A model generated the notes under the pieces. The model was not told where the DNA came from. It searched no databases and was given only the letters and a program-made list of their open reading frames with translations. Both the position numbers and the translations under genes were made by a program. A DNA stretch of 64,000 bases from Paenibacillus sp. FSL K6-1330 (lineage in GTDB: Bacteria > Bacillota > Bacilli > Paenibacillales > Paenibacillaceae): assembly GCF_037976825.1 (NCBI RefSeq), contig NZ_CP150269.1, forward strand, positions 4,229,501 to 4,293,500. The letters run 5' to 3'. Shown here one piece after another: positions 34,956 through 44,021 of this stretch. Positions within the stretch are counted from its first letter, which is position 1; each line of letters begins with the position of its first letter.

Positions 34956-37451
34956 TTAAAACTGTTTCTCTAATGTGAGCAATAGCACACCATGCGGTGG
35001 AAGATTGATTTCTTTCTGCCAACCTTGATCCTGTAATATCTCTGTCCGGATGACCGGGCCGCTTCTTCCGTGAAGATACGCAAGTTCCTCCTCCGTCAAG
35101 ATTTCGGGTGCTCCCATGCGAACCCACTCGTCAAAAACGGAGCCATGATCCCGGTCCATCTGATAGGTTGTGCATTTATAGGTTCCCGGTAGATGAGGAA
35201 TATTGATTTGAAACACCTTGCTGCCTTTCTCTTGGAACACGCTGTAACGGTTATAATTGGACATCTCCGACCAGTCCCCGCTTGAAAACATATGATCTAA
35301 ATGGACGTAATGATACAGCAGAAGTTGTATGCTCCCGTCTTTATTCTGAGTACCTACATAACCATCACCCTTAACGATTATCTCTTCACCCAGTTTCTGA
35401 AGAAGCTCAAAGGCGTAATAGCTCGGCTTCTTAAGTCCATCCCGATTCATTAAACCAAAGCCTCCATAAAACGGAGAGGATGGAACAAGACTTTCCTCAA
35501 ACACATCAGTGAAGCACCAAAAAGCCATGGCCTGCACATCTCCCAGTGTATTCATCGCATGATACATCACGAATGGGGCCATAAACATGGTATCGTGCAA
35601 CAGATGCCGGTCATAGAGGGAAAAGTTCCATTCGGTAATATGCAGCTCCATATCACGGAAAGCGGCAAGCTCCATTTTTTCCTGCAGTCGATGGATGCTC
35701 TCTTTATAAAAAGTTGGAGGCATCATTTTCGTTAACATATTCTGCTCCGCTTTGAGCTGGGGATACTCCGAATAGATATGAAAAGAAAAGAAATCGATCG
35801 CTACATGATGCCTCTTGCAATATTCCATAAACTCCTCGGCCCATGTGTCGTTCCAAAGTGAACCATAACCTAAAGCAGGTCCGCCTGTTTTTAGTTCAGG
35901 AAGAACCGACTTGATCACTCGAACGGTAGATTCATAAAAGGAGAAATATTCCTCTTTGCTTCCTGCCCAGCAAACGCCTGATAAATCCGGTTCATTCCAT
36001 ACTTCAAAGTACCACTGTTTTACTTCCTCAGCCCCGTAGCGATTTAAGCAATGCCGAACGAACTCACGAACAAGTGCCTCCCATTTTGCCTGATCAGCTG
36101 GAGGGGAAATATTCCCTTTCCACCAGAATACCGTTTCGTTGGAACGGCTGAGCAAGGTCGGCATAAAGCCTAGCTCCACAAACGGCCTGATTCCCAGCTC
36201 AATAAGAAAGTCATAAAGCTTGTCAACATAAGCCCAATTATAGACCGGAGTACCGTCATCCTCTTCGTTGTATACCATCATCTCATCATTAAAGATGCCA
36301 TGAAAACGTATATATTCAAAAGGAATTCGTGCTTTAAGCTCGGAAAGCTGCCGACGCCAGTCATCGCGCAGCCCTTCAACTGCCCTGCCAGCTGTTGTGG
36401 TAACATTCCAGTGTTTTTTGTACCCTGTTGACAACATTCCCGGCTGAATCCGAATTTGCTCCTGATCCGTAACAACCGACGTTAGTGGGTTCGCCCTCTC
36501 CTGTTCTTGATCCGACTTCACTTCCAGATATCGATATAACGCCCCCATCGCATTGATCGTATCTAATTCATAATAGTCCCCACTAGAGGATTCTTCATAT
36601 GTAAGCGGTTTTCGATTAGGCTTATCCTGAAGCGGAGCAGCGGCTTCACGATACGAGCTTGGTGTACAACCGTACTTTTCTTTGAAATACTTATTGAATA
36701 GCTTTACGTTCGCAAAACCGCAATCCATCGCAATTTCGGTAATGCTCTTTTCACTTCCGGAAAGCTCCGACTGGGCCTTCTCCAATCGGATCAGCGTTAA
36801 ATACTTTTGGAAAGGAATACCGATTTTATCGGTGAAAAAGTGAGAAAAATAATGCAAACTTAAGTGTTCTTGTTCCGCCATCGTCTGCAGCGTAATCTTC
36901 TCTTTATAATTTTGATCGATATAGGTAAGAACCCGATTCAACCTTTTATAGTCATAACTCTTGCTGCCATCTTCAGCTTCCGGATTGATCCCTTCCGAAA
37001 AATATCGCAATAAATGCCCACATAAGGTTTGCAGCCTTCCCATCGTGTAGCTTCGATAGCCTGGAGACTTCTTGTTCATCTCCCACACCATCTTTGCAAG
37101 TTCTTGCTTGATTGTGTCAAATCGGAAGCCGGTCGGCTCAGCCTCTGTCGTAGAATTACAGGAAATAAAAACATTATTATGCAGCCACTCCGGGCCAAAT
37201 TGAAGCGTTAATAAAATATTGTCAGGGCTATTCTGTTCAAACTTATGGATCGACATGCTGTTCACCACAATGACATCGTCCTGATGCAGGGTATACTGCT
37301 TCTGGTCAAGATGCATGATAACAGAACCTTGGAGAACATAGACAATCTCCACCTCTTTATGCCAGTGAAATGGAACCTGCTTCACACTGTTGACAAACAG
37401 CTTAAAAGGCATGTCATCTTGATGCTCGATAAATTCATAAAGGTAACGCAT
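34956..37451 (-). CDS. AraC-family regulator fused to a GH39 xylosidase-like domain
   Basis: 831 aa in one frame. Residues 1-150 are a cupin sensor (VPFHWHKEVEIVYVLQGSV). Residues 165-275 are the double HTH of AraC proteins (IDQNYKEKITLQTMAEQEHLS, then ITEIAMDCGFANVKLFNKYFKEKYGCTPSSYRE). Residues about 330-830 are a GH39 TIM barrel with acid/base Glu 487 (WNEPD) and nucleophile Glu 607 (ITEWN) both retained. A cytoplasmic protein that both binds DNA and can bind, or cleave, xylo-oligosaccharides is implied. No frameshift or internal ribosome site suggests two genes. Its target is unknown; the GH3/EIIC operon lies next to it. Confidence 0.88.
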   Translation of the reverse strand: MRYLYEFIEHQDDMPFKLFVNSVKQVPFHWHKEVEIVYVLQGSVIMHLDQKQYTLHQDDVIVVNSMSIHKFEQNSPDNILLTLQFGPEWLHNNVFISCNSTTEAEPTGFRFDTIKQELAKMVWEMNKKSPGYRSYTMGRLQTLCGHLLRYFSEGINPEAEDGSKSYDYKRLNRVLTYIDQNYKEKITLQTMAEQEHLSLHYFSHFFTDKIGIPFQKYLTLIRLEKAQSELSGSEKSITEIAMDCGFANVKLFNKYFKEKYGCTPSSYREAAAPLQDKPNRKPLTYEESSSGDYYELDTINAMGALYRYLEVKSDQEQERANPLTSVVTDQEQIRIQPGMLSTGYKKHWNVTTTAGRAVEGLRDDWRRQLSELKARIPFEYIRFHGIFNDEMMVYNEEDDGTPVYNWAYVDKLYDFLIELGIRPFVELGFMPTLLSRSNETVFWWKGNISPPADQAKWEALVREFVRHCLNRYGAEEVKQWYFEVWNEPDLSGVCWAGSKEEYFSFYESTVRVIKSVLPELKTGGPALGYGSLWNDTWAEEFMEYCKRHHVAIDFFSFHIYSEYPQLKAEQNMLTKMMPPTFYKESIHRLQEKMELAAFRDMELHITEWNFSLYDRHLLHDTMFMAPFVMYHAMNTLGDVQAMAFWCFTDVFEESLVPSSPFYGGFGLMNRDGLKKPSYYAFELLQKLGEEIIVKGDGYVGTQNKDGSIQLLLYHYVHLDHMFSSGDWSEMSNYNRYSVFQEKGSKVFQINIPHLPGTYKCTTYQMDRDHGSVFDEWVRMGAPEILTEEELAYLHGRSGPVIRTEILQDQGWQKEINLPPHGVLLLTLEKQF

Positions 37452-37658
37452 ATTGGGCCCTCATTTCTTATGAACTGAAAACGATATATCTTTATTGTAC
37501 ATATCGAACGGATGATAAAGTGACTCATAGATTGCAAATATCATCATAAATTATAGAACCTTATCATGATAGCATGTATAGTTTACGACTTTTACATACA
37601 TTAGAACACAGGCTATCCGGAGCACTAAATGTTATTATACTAGGGCGTGTATGCAAAC

Positions 37659-38060
37659 CTAAGCGAGCCAGACCATAATGGATGCCAGCGTTAAAAAAGC
37701 CTTGAAAGAGCTTGCTAACTTATCAAAGCGAGTCGCCAACCGACGATAATGTTTTACTTTATTGAAAAAACATTCAATGAGATGCCGTTCTTTGTAAATT
37801 TCTTTATCCCATTTTCTTAGTTTGCGTCGATTTTTCTTACTGGGTATCACAGGCGTAGCTGATTGTTGCTCTAACAAATGAAGAATTTGATTGGTGTCGT
37901 ACGCTCGATCAGCCAAAACTTGTTTTTTAGTTAGATCCATCTGTTTTAACATCTCGTAGCCGGTTACCGAATCGTGGCATTGACCTCCTGTTAGCTTAAA
38001 GCGTAGGGGATTACCTAAAGCATCAACCACGGCATGAATTTTGGTGGTTAGTCCGCCACG
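37659..38060 (-). CDS. IS5/IS427 transposase, C-terminal frame
   Basis: The DDE domain remainder: GRSRGGLTTKIHAVVDALGNP, second Asp in VLADRAYDTN, and the final Glu in ERHLIECFFNKVKHYRR. It has no ribosome site of its own; the first ATG in frame is at 38030, inside the conserved domain. It is therefore expressed only as a frameshift fusion with the upstream frame. Stop lies right at the left inverted repeat. Confidence 0.9.
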   Translation of the reverse strand, partial: RGGLTTKIHAVVDALGNPLRFKLTGGQCHDSVTGYEMLKQMDLTKKQVLADRAYDTNQILHLLEQQSATPVIPSKKNRRKLRKWDKEIYKERHLIECFFNKVKHYRRLATRFDKLASSFKAFLTLASIMVWLA

Positions 38061-38068
38061 AGAACGCC

Positions 38069-38422
38069 CTATTGCTTGCTTGAGGCCCCCCCTTTTGCTC
38101 CCGATCCATGTTGGTGGACACGGACGATTGTCGCGTCAATCATGACGCTTTCCCAATCAGGTTCAATGGAGACATGCTCTAAAATTTTGTCCCAAATGCC
38201 GGCGATTTGCCAGCGGCGAAATCGGCTGTAAACGCTGGACCAAGAGCCGTAGTATTCCGGTAAATCCCGCCAAGGGGCACCGGTGCGTGCAATCCATAAC
38301 ATGGCATTCAGCATATGACGATGGTCTTTCGGGGGTCTCCCTCCTTGTGGTTTTCGTTCCGGTGGCAGTAGGTCCTTAATCTTTTCCCATTGGTCGTCTC
38401 GTATTTCATATCGTCTCATCAT
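38069..38422 (-). CDS. IS5/IS427 transposase, N-terminal frame
   Basis: 117 aa beginning RRYEIRDDQWEKIKDLLPPE, the DUF4096/helix-turn-helix start of IS427-group transposases, and including the first catalytic Asp in VMIDATIVRVH. The frame stops soon after a run of four A and seven G (38086-38096, minus strand). A -1 slip there would fuse it to the second frame, as is known for this IS group. Confidence 0.92.
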   Translation of the reverse strand: MMRRYEIRDDQWEKIKDLLPPERKPQGGRPPKDHRHMLNAMLWIARTGAPWRDLPEYYGSWSSVYSRFRRWQIAGIWDKILEHVSIEPDWESVMIDATIVRVHQHGSGAKGGASSKQ

Positions 38423-38495
38423 ACTTATTAATTACCCAAATTATGGGGTCACAGTTTGCATACACGCCCTAGTTTAGTTTCATTGTAAAGAAAGC

Positions 38496-38529
38496 TGATG
38501 CCGATTAGATAAAAACCTAATCGGCATCA
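38496..38529. terminator. Perfect 13-bp hairpin beside the insertion sequence
   Basis: tgatgccgattag pairs fully with ctaatcggcatca (38496-38529) around an 8-base A-rich loop. Flanking T-tracts are weak on both sides. It may be a second terminator for the GH8 gene or a leftover of a lost gene. Confidence 0.5.
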
Positions 38530-38589
38530 TGGTGTTCAGTTTCTTGAAAGGATTCGATAATCCTATGGTTCATGACCAACAAAGTGAAA

Positions 38590-38609
38590 GGCTGCCCAAT
38601 TGGCAGCCC
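38590..38609 (-). terminator. Terminator of the GH8 gene
   Basis: ggctgcc and ggcagcc pair around a short loop, followed by TTTCACTTT on the minus strand, 49 bases after the stop. Confidence 0.7.
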
Positions 38610-38657
38610 TTCTGTCTTAATCCAAGATTCCACTTGATCGTGGTTTTAATGTAGTCA

Positions 38658-41414
38658 TTAATCTCCGTTAATGATAAGAACAGGGCGAATGGCCGTATCC
38701 GAATGTTCCTTGGTCGCATAATCTGCGCCCATATCTTCATCTAGACCGACGATGCGGAAGCTTACGACTCCATCCGATTGACTGTTCACAAATGAAGTGA
38801 CATCAAAGCTCACATAGGCACCTGTTTGACTTACCTTCACGGTCCCCAATGCAGACCCGGCTTCTGTCGGCTGGTTAGTTGCGTTGATCGATGTTTCAGA
38901 CCATGCATCATTGTTGATACCCCTGGCTTCCACTGTATAGGAGCTCGTATTGCTATGAATATTGGTTACATAGATTTTGAGAATAGCAGAGCTTACGGAC
39001 CCGCTTAATGAGGTAGTATCAAATTTCAAGTATCCTGCTCGATCGTAAGAGGCATTGGAGGCGCGCAGCTTTACAGTCATCGTATTCTGGGAGCCATATT
39101 GATCCCCGGCATACGTACCGCCACGAACGAAGCTGTCCTCGATCGCTGTAAGTTTGACAGGGTTCACCGTATCCCCGCTAGTGGTCGCACTGATTTCGTT
39201 GCTTGCAGCCGAGACGTTGCCGGCTGCATCTTTCGCTTTAACCGTAAATGTATAGGTCGTGTTGGCGTTTAGCCCGCTAACCGTCGCTGTCGTGTCGGTA
39301 ACGATGGCAGCCAACGTGGCGCCCTCATAAACATCGTAACCGGTAACGCCTACGTTGTCCGTTGCAGCACCCCATGAAAGCGTAACGCTGGAGGAGGTCG
39401 TGTTGGTTACTGCCAAATTCGTTGGAACCGTTGGTGTCTCCGTATCCGAGCCGCCCGTAGAATCTGTTCCGTACACTTCAAACTCATATAAGGAGTATCC
39501 GTAAGGGGTACCTCTGGCCGTGCCGTACATTCTCACGTATCTCGCATTTCGGTTCGAAAAGGCAATCTCATCTATGGCGCCATTCCCGGTTGTTGTGGAG
39601 AATACATCCGTCCAATTGGTAGGTGTCCCGTTATCGACAGATACTTGAATCTTGTAACTCTTCGCATAGGCTTCTTCCCAATTTAATTGGATTCGGTTGA
39701 TGTTCTTCACTGCCCCGAGATCGACATAAATCCATTGCGGGTCAACGCCTTCTGCGCTTGCCCATCGCGTTGCCTGGCTGCCGTCAAAAGCTTTAGCTGG
39801 CTCAAAGCCCGAGGCTTCGCTTGAGCTTGCAACGGCCGTCTTGTTCAAGGCAAGATTCGGGGACGATGTATCGTTATTTGTTGTGGCTGTCACTGCATTG
39901 CTTGCGCCCGATATATTCCCGGCGGCATCTTTGGCTTTGACCGTAAAGGTGTAGGCCGTGTTGGCGCTCAAGCCACTGATGGTCGCATTCGTTCCTGTAA
40001 CGGAAGCCGCTGGTGTTGAGCCGTTAAAAACCTCATAACCCGTAACCCCTACATTATCCGTAGAAGCATTCCATGAAAGAGTGACACTGGACGAAGTCTT
40101 TCCAGTAACCGCCAAATTCGACGGAGCCGTTGGTGCTTGCGTATCTGCTGGGTTCCCTCCCCCTCCTGGCTTCCACCAGTTACCTGAAATGAACAGCATG
40201 TTTAAAAGGGTGAAGCTGTCGCTGTAATAGCCGGATTTATGACTTTTCATCCAGTCCCAGCCGCTATTGATCCAGGCCTGGTTTCCGCTATTCGGGGTTC
40301 CTGCCGAAATAAACGGAGCGACAAAAACACCTTCCGCCCCGCTTGCCGATGGAGACACCGTTCCGTTCAATAGATACCCGTCCCGAATATTGTTGGGGTT
40401 GCCGCTCGTCTTTCCTTTAATCCAGGAAGTCAGTTTATCGGTGATCGATTTGGCTCTCGTCTCACCATAATGTGCGTAATCCATCACAATCCTGAGTGGT
40501 ACCCGAGCGGCATTATAATTGTATTCGTCCGTTTCCGGGAACTCTTCCAAATAATTTCGTGGAGCGGGTTTTGGAGGATTGTCAACGACAAAATCCGAAA
40601 TCAACCCCGTGTTCGGCGAATAGGAGGCGCTGAATGAACTATAGACGTTGTACAGGTTATTGATGACATTCAACCACGTTGAATCGCCGGTAACCTCGTA
40701 GAAGGCTCTTAAATGGCTGAGCATCCAATCCGAAGGTCTCGTGTTCAGTGCGCTTTTGCTATCCCAATCGCCGAGATTTAACCGGTTGTTAGTCGTGACA
40801 TTGCTTTTCTTGATTCCATCCGTAATCATTTTTTTGGCTTCCGCCAAATAATTGATTGTACCGGATGAACCCCATTGATTATGAGCAAGAATGAGCGAGT
40901 AAGCAATGTCCAGATCCCCGTCGGTCGCCGAGTAGAAATCTCCCTGCGCGTTTTTGGAGTCCGCTACGACCCAGCCCATCAAGTTAGGATTTCCCTTGCT
41001 TTTATAAGCTCTGGCCGTTTTGAACAGGCCGTCGTAAATGGTTTTGGCATTCGGATCATAACCAGCCATTAACACCGTAATGAGCATGCCGTATCCTTGA
41101 CCTTCGGAAGAGCCCAACGCCTTATACCCGCCAGGTTCTCCTGTAATTTCGCCTTTCACATAATATCCGCCGGGCAAGGAGGACAAGTTGTTCTTCAAAT
41201 AGCTGGATTTCCATGAATTATAGTAAGCGATAACGTCTGCATTCAATTGCGACTGCGAGAGATGATTGGGCTTCGTAATCCCAGCAAAGTTTGCTTGCTG
41301 GGGAAACGGCTTTTGCTCGCCTGCTGCGTGGGCTTCTTGTACAAACACCGGTGAGAGAAAAGTCGACATCAAAAGGACGAGGCAAAGTGCGTGAATTGAC
41401 CATTTTTTATACAT
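38658..41414 (-). CDS. Secreted GH8 endoglucanase/chitosanase with Fn3, discoidin and DNRLRE modules
   Basis: 918 aa. Signal peptide ending AHAAGE (about residue 31). GH8 catalytic domain (35-410) with acid Glu 104 in SSEGQGYGM and catalytic Asp in ATDGDLDIA (about 165-170). Then an Fn3 repeat (420-510), a discoidin/F5-8C domain (520-660), a second Fn3 (665-755) and a DNRLRE/CBM96-like domain (760-918). Paenibacillus fukuinensis GH8 chitosanase-glucanase has a similar catalytic, Fn3 and discoidin order. Substrate is beta-1,4-glucan, mixed-linkage glucan or chitosan. ATG at 41414 has GGAGG 7 bases upstream; the frame opens at 41462. Confidence 0.9.
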   Translation of the reverse strand: MYKKWSIHALCLVLLMSTFLSPVFVQEAHAAGEQKPFPQQANFAGITKPNHLSQSQLNADVIAYYNSWKSSYLKNNLSSLPGGYYVKGEITGEPGGYKALGSSEGQGYGMLITVLMAGYDPNAKTIYDGLFKTARAYKSKGNPNLMGWVVADSKNAQGDFYSATDGDLDIAYSLILAHNQWGSSGTINYLAEAKKMITDGIKKSNVTTNNRLNLGDWDSKSALNTRPSDWMLSHLRAFYEVTGDSTWLNVINNLYNVYSSFSASYSPNTGLISDFVVDNPPKPAPRNYLEEFPETDEYNYNAARVPLRIVMDYAHYGETRAKSITDKLTSWIKGKTSGNPNNIRDGYLLNGTVSPSASGAEGVFVAPFISAGTPNSGNQAWINSGWDWMKSHKSGYYSDSFTLLNMLFISGNWWKPGGGGNPADTQAPTAPSNLAVTGKTSSSVTLSWNASTDNVGVTGYEVFNGSTPAASVTGTNATISGLSANTAYTFTVKAKDAAGNISGASNAVTATTNNDTSSPNLALNKTAVASSSEASGFEPAKAFDGSQATRWASAEGVDPQWIYVDLGAVKNINRIQLNWEEAYAKSYKIQVSVDNGTPTNWTDVFSTTTGNGAIDEIAFSNRNARYVRMYGTARGTPYGYSLYEFEVYGTDSTGGSDTETPTVPTNLAVTNTTSSSVTLSWGAATDNVGVTGYDVYEGATLAAIVTDTTATVSGLNANTTYTFTVKAKDAAGNVSAASNEISATTSGDTVNPVKLTAIEDSFVRGGTYAGDQYGSQNTMTVKLRASNASYDRAGYLKFDTTSLSGSVSSAILKIYVTNIHSNTSSYTVEARGINNDAWSETSINATNQPTEAGSALGTVKVSQTGAYVSFDVTSFVNSQSDGVVSFRIVGLDEDMGADYATKEHSDTAIRPVLIINGD

Positions 41415-41509
41415 TCCTATTCCTCCTATTGGATTGGTTTCGGGCATCTTGCCTGTGACCATAGTTACTTCTAAAAGATAAACCCTGCGTCATTGCTGAT
41501 CTCATATCG

Positions 41510-41795
41510 CCGGGATCCGTATCGCTGCTTGAAGCAGCGGAACCGTACACCTCAAACTCGTACAAAGAGTACCCGTAGGATGTTCCTCTTACCGTGCCAT
41601 ACATCCTTACATATCTGGCATCCCGTGCTGCGAATGAGATTTCGTTCATCCCTCCGTCACCGGTTGAAGTGGAGTATACCTCCGTCCAATTTACAGGCGC
41701 TGCCGTATCCGTCGACACTTGAATTTTGTAGCTTTTCCCATAGGCGTCTTCCCATATGAGTTTGACTTTATTAATGCTTTTTGAACACTCGGTAT
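41510..41795 (-). pseudogene. Severed discoidin (F5/8C) domain remnant
   Basis: The minus strand reads SINKVKLIWEDAYGKSYKIQ, then WTEVYSTSTGDGGMNEISFA and RYVRMYGTVRGTSYGYSLYE, closely matching the discoidin domain of the adjacent GH8 protein (INRIQLNWEEAYAKSYKIQ...RYVRMYGTARGTPYGYSLYE). The first third of the domain and any catalytic domain are missing, and no ribosome site precedes it. It is the tail of a deleted secreted enzyme or a recombination product of the GH8 gene. Confidence 0.8.
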
Positions 41796-41976
41796 AAGCA
41801 ATCCCCCTTTCACGGAGTTATAAAAACCACATTCTGGGATGTATACAAATTATTGTATGGTATCTTAGTTCTAATCCCATTTCTCAAATTCGGAAAGGGA
41901 CTAAATTAAGGTGTATTGTTGTTTTTTTAAGGTTGTCATGTATTCGACTATGAATTTAACTCAAGTAGGAGGGACA

Positions 41977-42321
41977 CTAGTGTACCCGATTCGGTAAATA
42001 CACATAGACCTCGGGTCTGGATAACGGATAAGCAAAAAGCGCTGTTATCAACAGGCTTACGACGGTTCCAACCAGTGTGGTCAAGATCGTGACGCCGTAA
42101 GCTTTCGCTATTTCCGAAAAATCATTGAATAAAAATTGATAGGCCGCAAAGCTGATTTGACTGGGAAACAATGAGTATCCGTTCTGTAAGATGGAATCTT
42201 CACTGGATATCGACACCATAAAGACCAGGATGAACGGAATTAACGAGGCGACTGTAAATGCCCAGAAAAACAGGTGAATCGAAGATGCGCCGATCCATTT
42301 TTTAGGGCTCCATTCCTTCAC
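41977..42321 (-). pseudogene. Truncated sugar ABC permease, LplC/MalG type (N-terminal part)
   Basis: GTG at 42321 with GAGGGGGAG 9 bases upstream gives about 114 aa: IHLFFWAFTVASLIPFILVFMVSISSE..., then ILTTLVGTVVSLLITALFAYPLSRPEV. Family members are about 290 aa and carry an EAA loop; here the frame runs into unrelated sequence and stops after the third helix, so the C-terminal 60% is deleted. It directly follows the LplB-type remnant. Confidence 0.82.
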
Positions 42322-42343
42322 CTTTTCTATCTCTCCCCCTCTG

Positions 42344-42957
42344 TTAAAATAAAGCATCACGTTTATTAATGCGTCTTACTGCCGTATTCGCTACTAGGAT
42401 GAGCACTAAACAAACGACGGATTGATAGAATCCAGCTGCTGTCGACATGCCGATATCCCCCGATTGAATCATGGCACGATAGACAAAGGTATCGATGGTA
42501 TTCGTTGTCGGGATCAGAGCGCCTGTATTCATAGGAACCTGATAGAATAATCCGAAATCCGACCGGAGAATGCCGCTGACCGCAAGCAGGGTCATGGTGG
42601 TGATGACAGGCAAAATAAGCGGGATGGTGATCCGGGTCATCTGCTTCCACTTGGTTGCACCATCAATCGTGGCGGCTTCATAATATTCTTTGTCTATTCC
42701 GATAATGGAAGCGAAATAGATGATGGATAGATAACCAACGTTCTTCCATGCATTTACGATGACCAGGATGTAAGGCCAATACTTGGGTTCTCCATACCAA
42801 GACACCGCCTCCGAACCAAACCAATTGATCAATAACCTGTTCACAAGACCGCTATCCACATTCAAAAAGCTGTAGACCAGATAGGCGACCACGACCATCG
42901 AGATGATATGCGGCAGCAGGAATGTGCTTTGATAGAACCGGCTGGTGAGACGAACCC
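42344..42957 (-). pseudogene. Truncated sugar ABC permease, LplB type (C-terminal part)
   Basis: Homology starts abruptly at RFYQSTFLLPHIISMVVVAYLVYSFLN with a stop just upstream (about 42959), and runs to the natural C-terminus. The EAA loop YYEAATIDGATKWKQMTRITIPLILP is intact. The first two helices and start codon are missing. An internal ATG at 42898 is not preceded by a ribosome site. With the following LplC remnant it shows that a polysaccharide-type importer was lost by at least two deletions. Confidence 0.82.
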
Positions 42958-43317
42958 CTCATGTTCCAGCCCCTTCTTGTCACGTCATGTAAACCCTTAC
43001 ACCCTCATTCTATAATCAATGATTCTGGTCAACCACTATCCTTATGACTTTCTGATACCATAATGATGACTTCTTTTCTTCCGGCTTCAAATGGCGATTG
43101 ACAGTTTTAACCAGACTCATTATACAAGGGGCGTAATCGCGGGTTGTTGAACAGCTTGCAGCCATTCCAAAACGCACGAAAAAGCTGTTTTTAGTTTTTT
43201 AAACGCAAAAAAGGGGTGTCCCAAAAGGTCCTTTGACCTGGGACGCCCCCGCTGTCTGTTGTTTGACGCTGCGCGTATGAATCTCTCATTAACAATGAGG
43301 TGGCTCGTTTAGCAAAG
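42958..43317. other. Gene-free scar region
   Basis: About 360 bases. The left part should once have held the 5' end of the LplB-type permease gene; I see no coding remnant there. The right end holds the terminator at 43212-43248. Confidence 0.45.
43212..43248 (-). terminator. Terminator of the CD3324-like gene
   Basis: ggggtgtccc-a-aggtc pairs with gacct-gggacgcccc around cttt; the minus strand continues TTTTTTTG. Confidence 0.88.
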
Positions 43318-44010
43318 TCATACTTGATTAATATAAAATAAAACATTTTCATAGTGTTTCATAAACCTTTTATAATTCGTTGTTTCCTTCAGTACAATTA
43401 TGGTTGGATAAGCATTTACTTTGCGTTGTTTTAGTGTAGCTAATACTTTCTTCTGTTCGATGCAATAAAATTTGCCTTCTTTATATTGAATAAGAAGTGG
43501 TGGAAGAGTAGCTGAGTCTGCTTCATCGGTACAGTCTTTCCCAGGCATGATTCCATTAAGCTCGATGAGACGCAAAGGAAATTTAACAACACCGAAATAC
43601 AAATACTCTTTTCTCATAAAATCATGTAAACTAGGAGCAGCATTTCGGGAGTGGAGCATATAACAATGAATCCATTCTTCGAGCATTCCGATATTCGCAT
43701 ACTGTACAGCAGATCGTACAGTTGGAGCATAAGTGAATTGTTGGTCATTTTTCTTCGAATAAATGATTTTCTTAATGGAATCCAAAGATAAAAAATACTC
43801 ATCCGCAAGTTCCGAAACCGTTACCCCATTGGCATACTTATTGCGAATCATAATATTACGCCTTTGTAATTGATTTCGGTAACCCGACTTCTCGCCCCAA
43901 CCCCTTTTTTCCTCTCCAGTAGGAATATAAAGAAGTTTTCCAGCAGCGTATTTCTGAATTTCTTTCAATAACTTCTCAGGTATGATATCGCTGGCATTTT
44001 CATATTTCAT
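43318..44010 (-). CDS. CD3324-like HTH protein with extra C-terminal domain
   Basis: 230 aa. Residues 1-88 match the CD3324 family: YENASDIIPEKLLKEIQKYAAGKLLYIP, EKRGWGEKSGYR and an HTH (NGVTVSELADEYFLSLDSIKKIIY), probably DNA binding like Mor activators. The remaining 140 residues (LEEWIHCYMLHSRNAAP, then MRKEYLYFGVVKFPLRLIEL) resemble small domains that accompany APH-like proteins in Bacillales but I cannot name them. ATG at 44010 follows AAGGGTGA; the frame opens at 44079 inside the preceding gene. It lies 11 bases after the pseudokinase gene, so they are an operon. Confidence 0.75.
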   Translation of the reverse strand: MKYENASDIIPEKLLKEIQKYAAGKLLYIPTGEEKRGWGEKSGYRNQLQRRNIMIRNKYANGVTVSELADEYFLSLDSIKKIIYSKKNDQQFTYAPTVRSAVQYANIGMLEEWIHCYMLHSRNAAPSLHDFMRKEYLYFGVVKFPLRLIELNGIMPGKDCTDEADSATLPPLLIQYKEGKFYCIEQKKVLATLKQRKVNAYPTIIVLKETTNYKRFMKHYENVLFYINQV

Positions 44011-44021
44011 AGGATCACCCT

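Larger units (their letters stand above)
37643..38469 (-). mobile_element. IS5-type (IS427-like) insertion sequence
   Basis: 827 bp bounded by perfect 16-bp inverted repeats gggcgtgtatgcaaac (37643-37658 and 38454-38469) and flanked by TA on both sides, the target duplication of IS427-group elements. It carries one transposase split over two frames. It lies between the AraC-GH39 gene and the GH8 gene and does not interrupt either. Ends and coding parts look intact, so it may be active. Confidence 0.92.
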
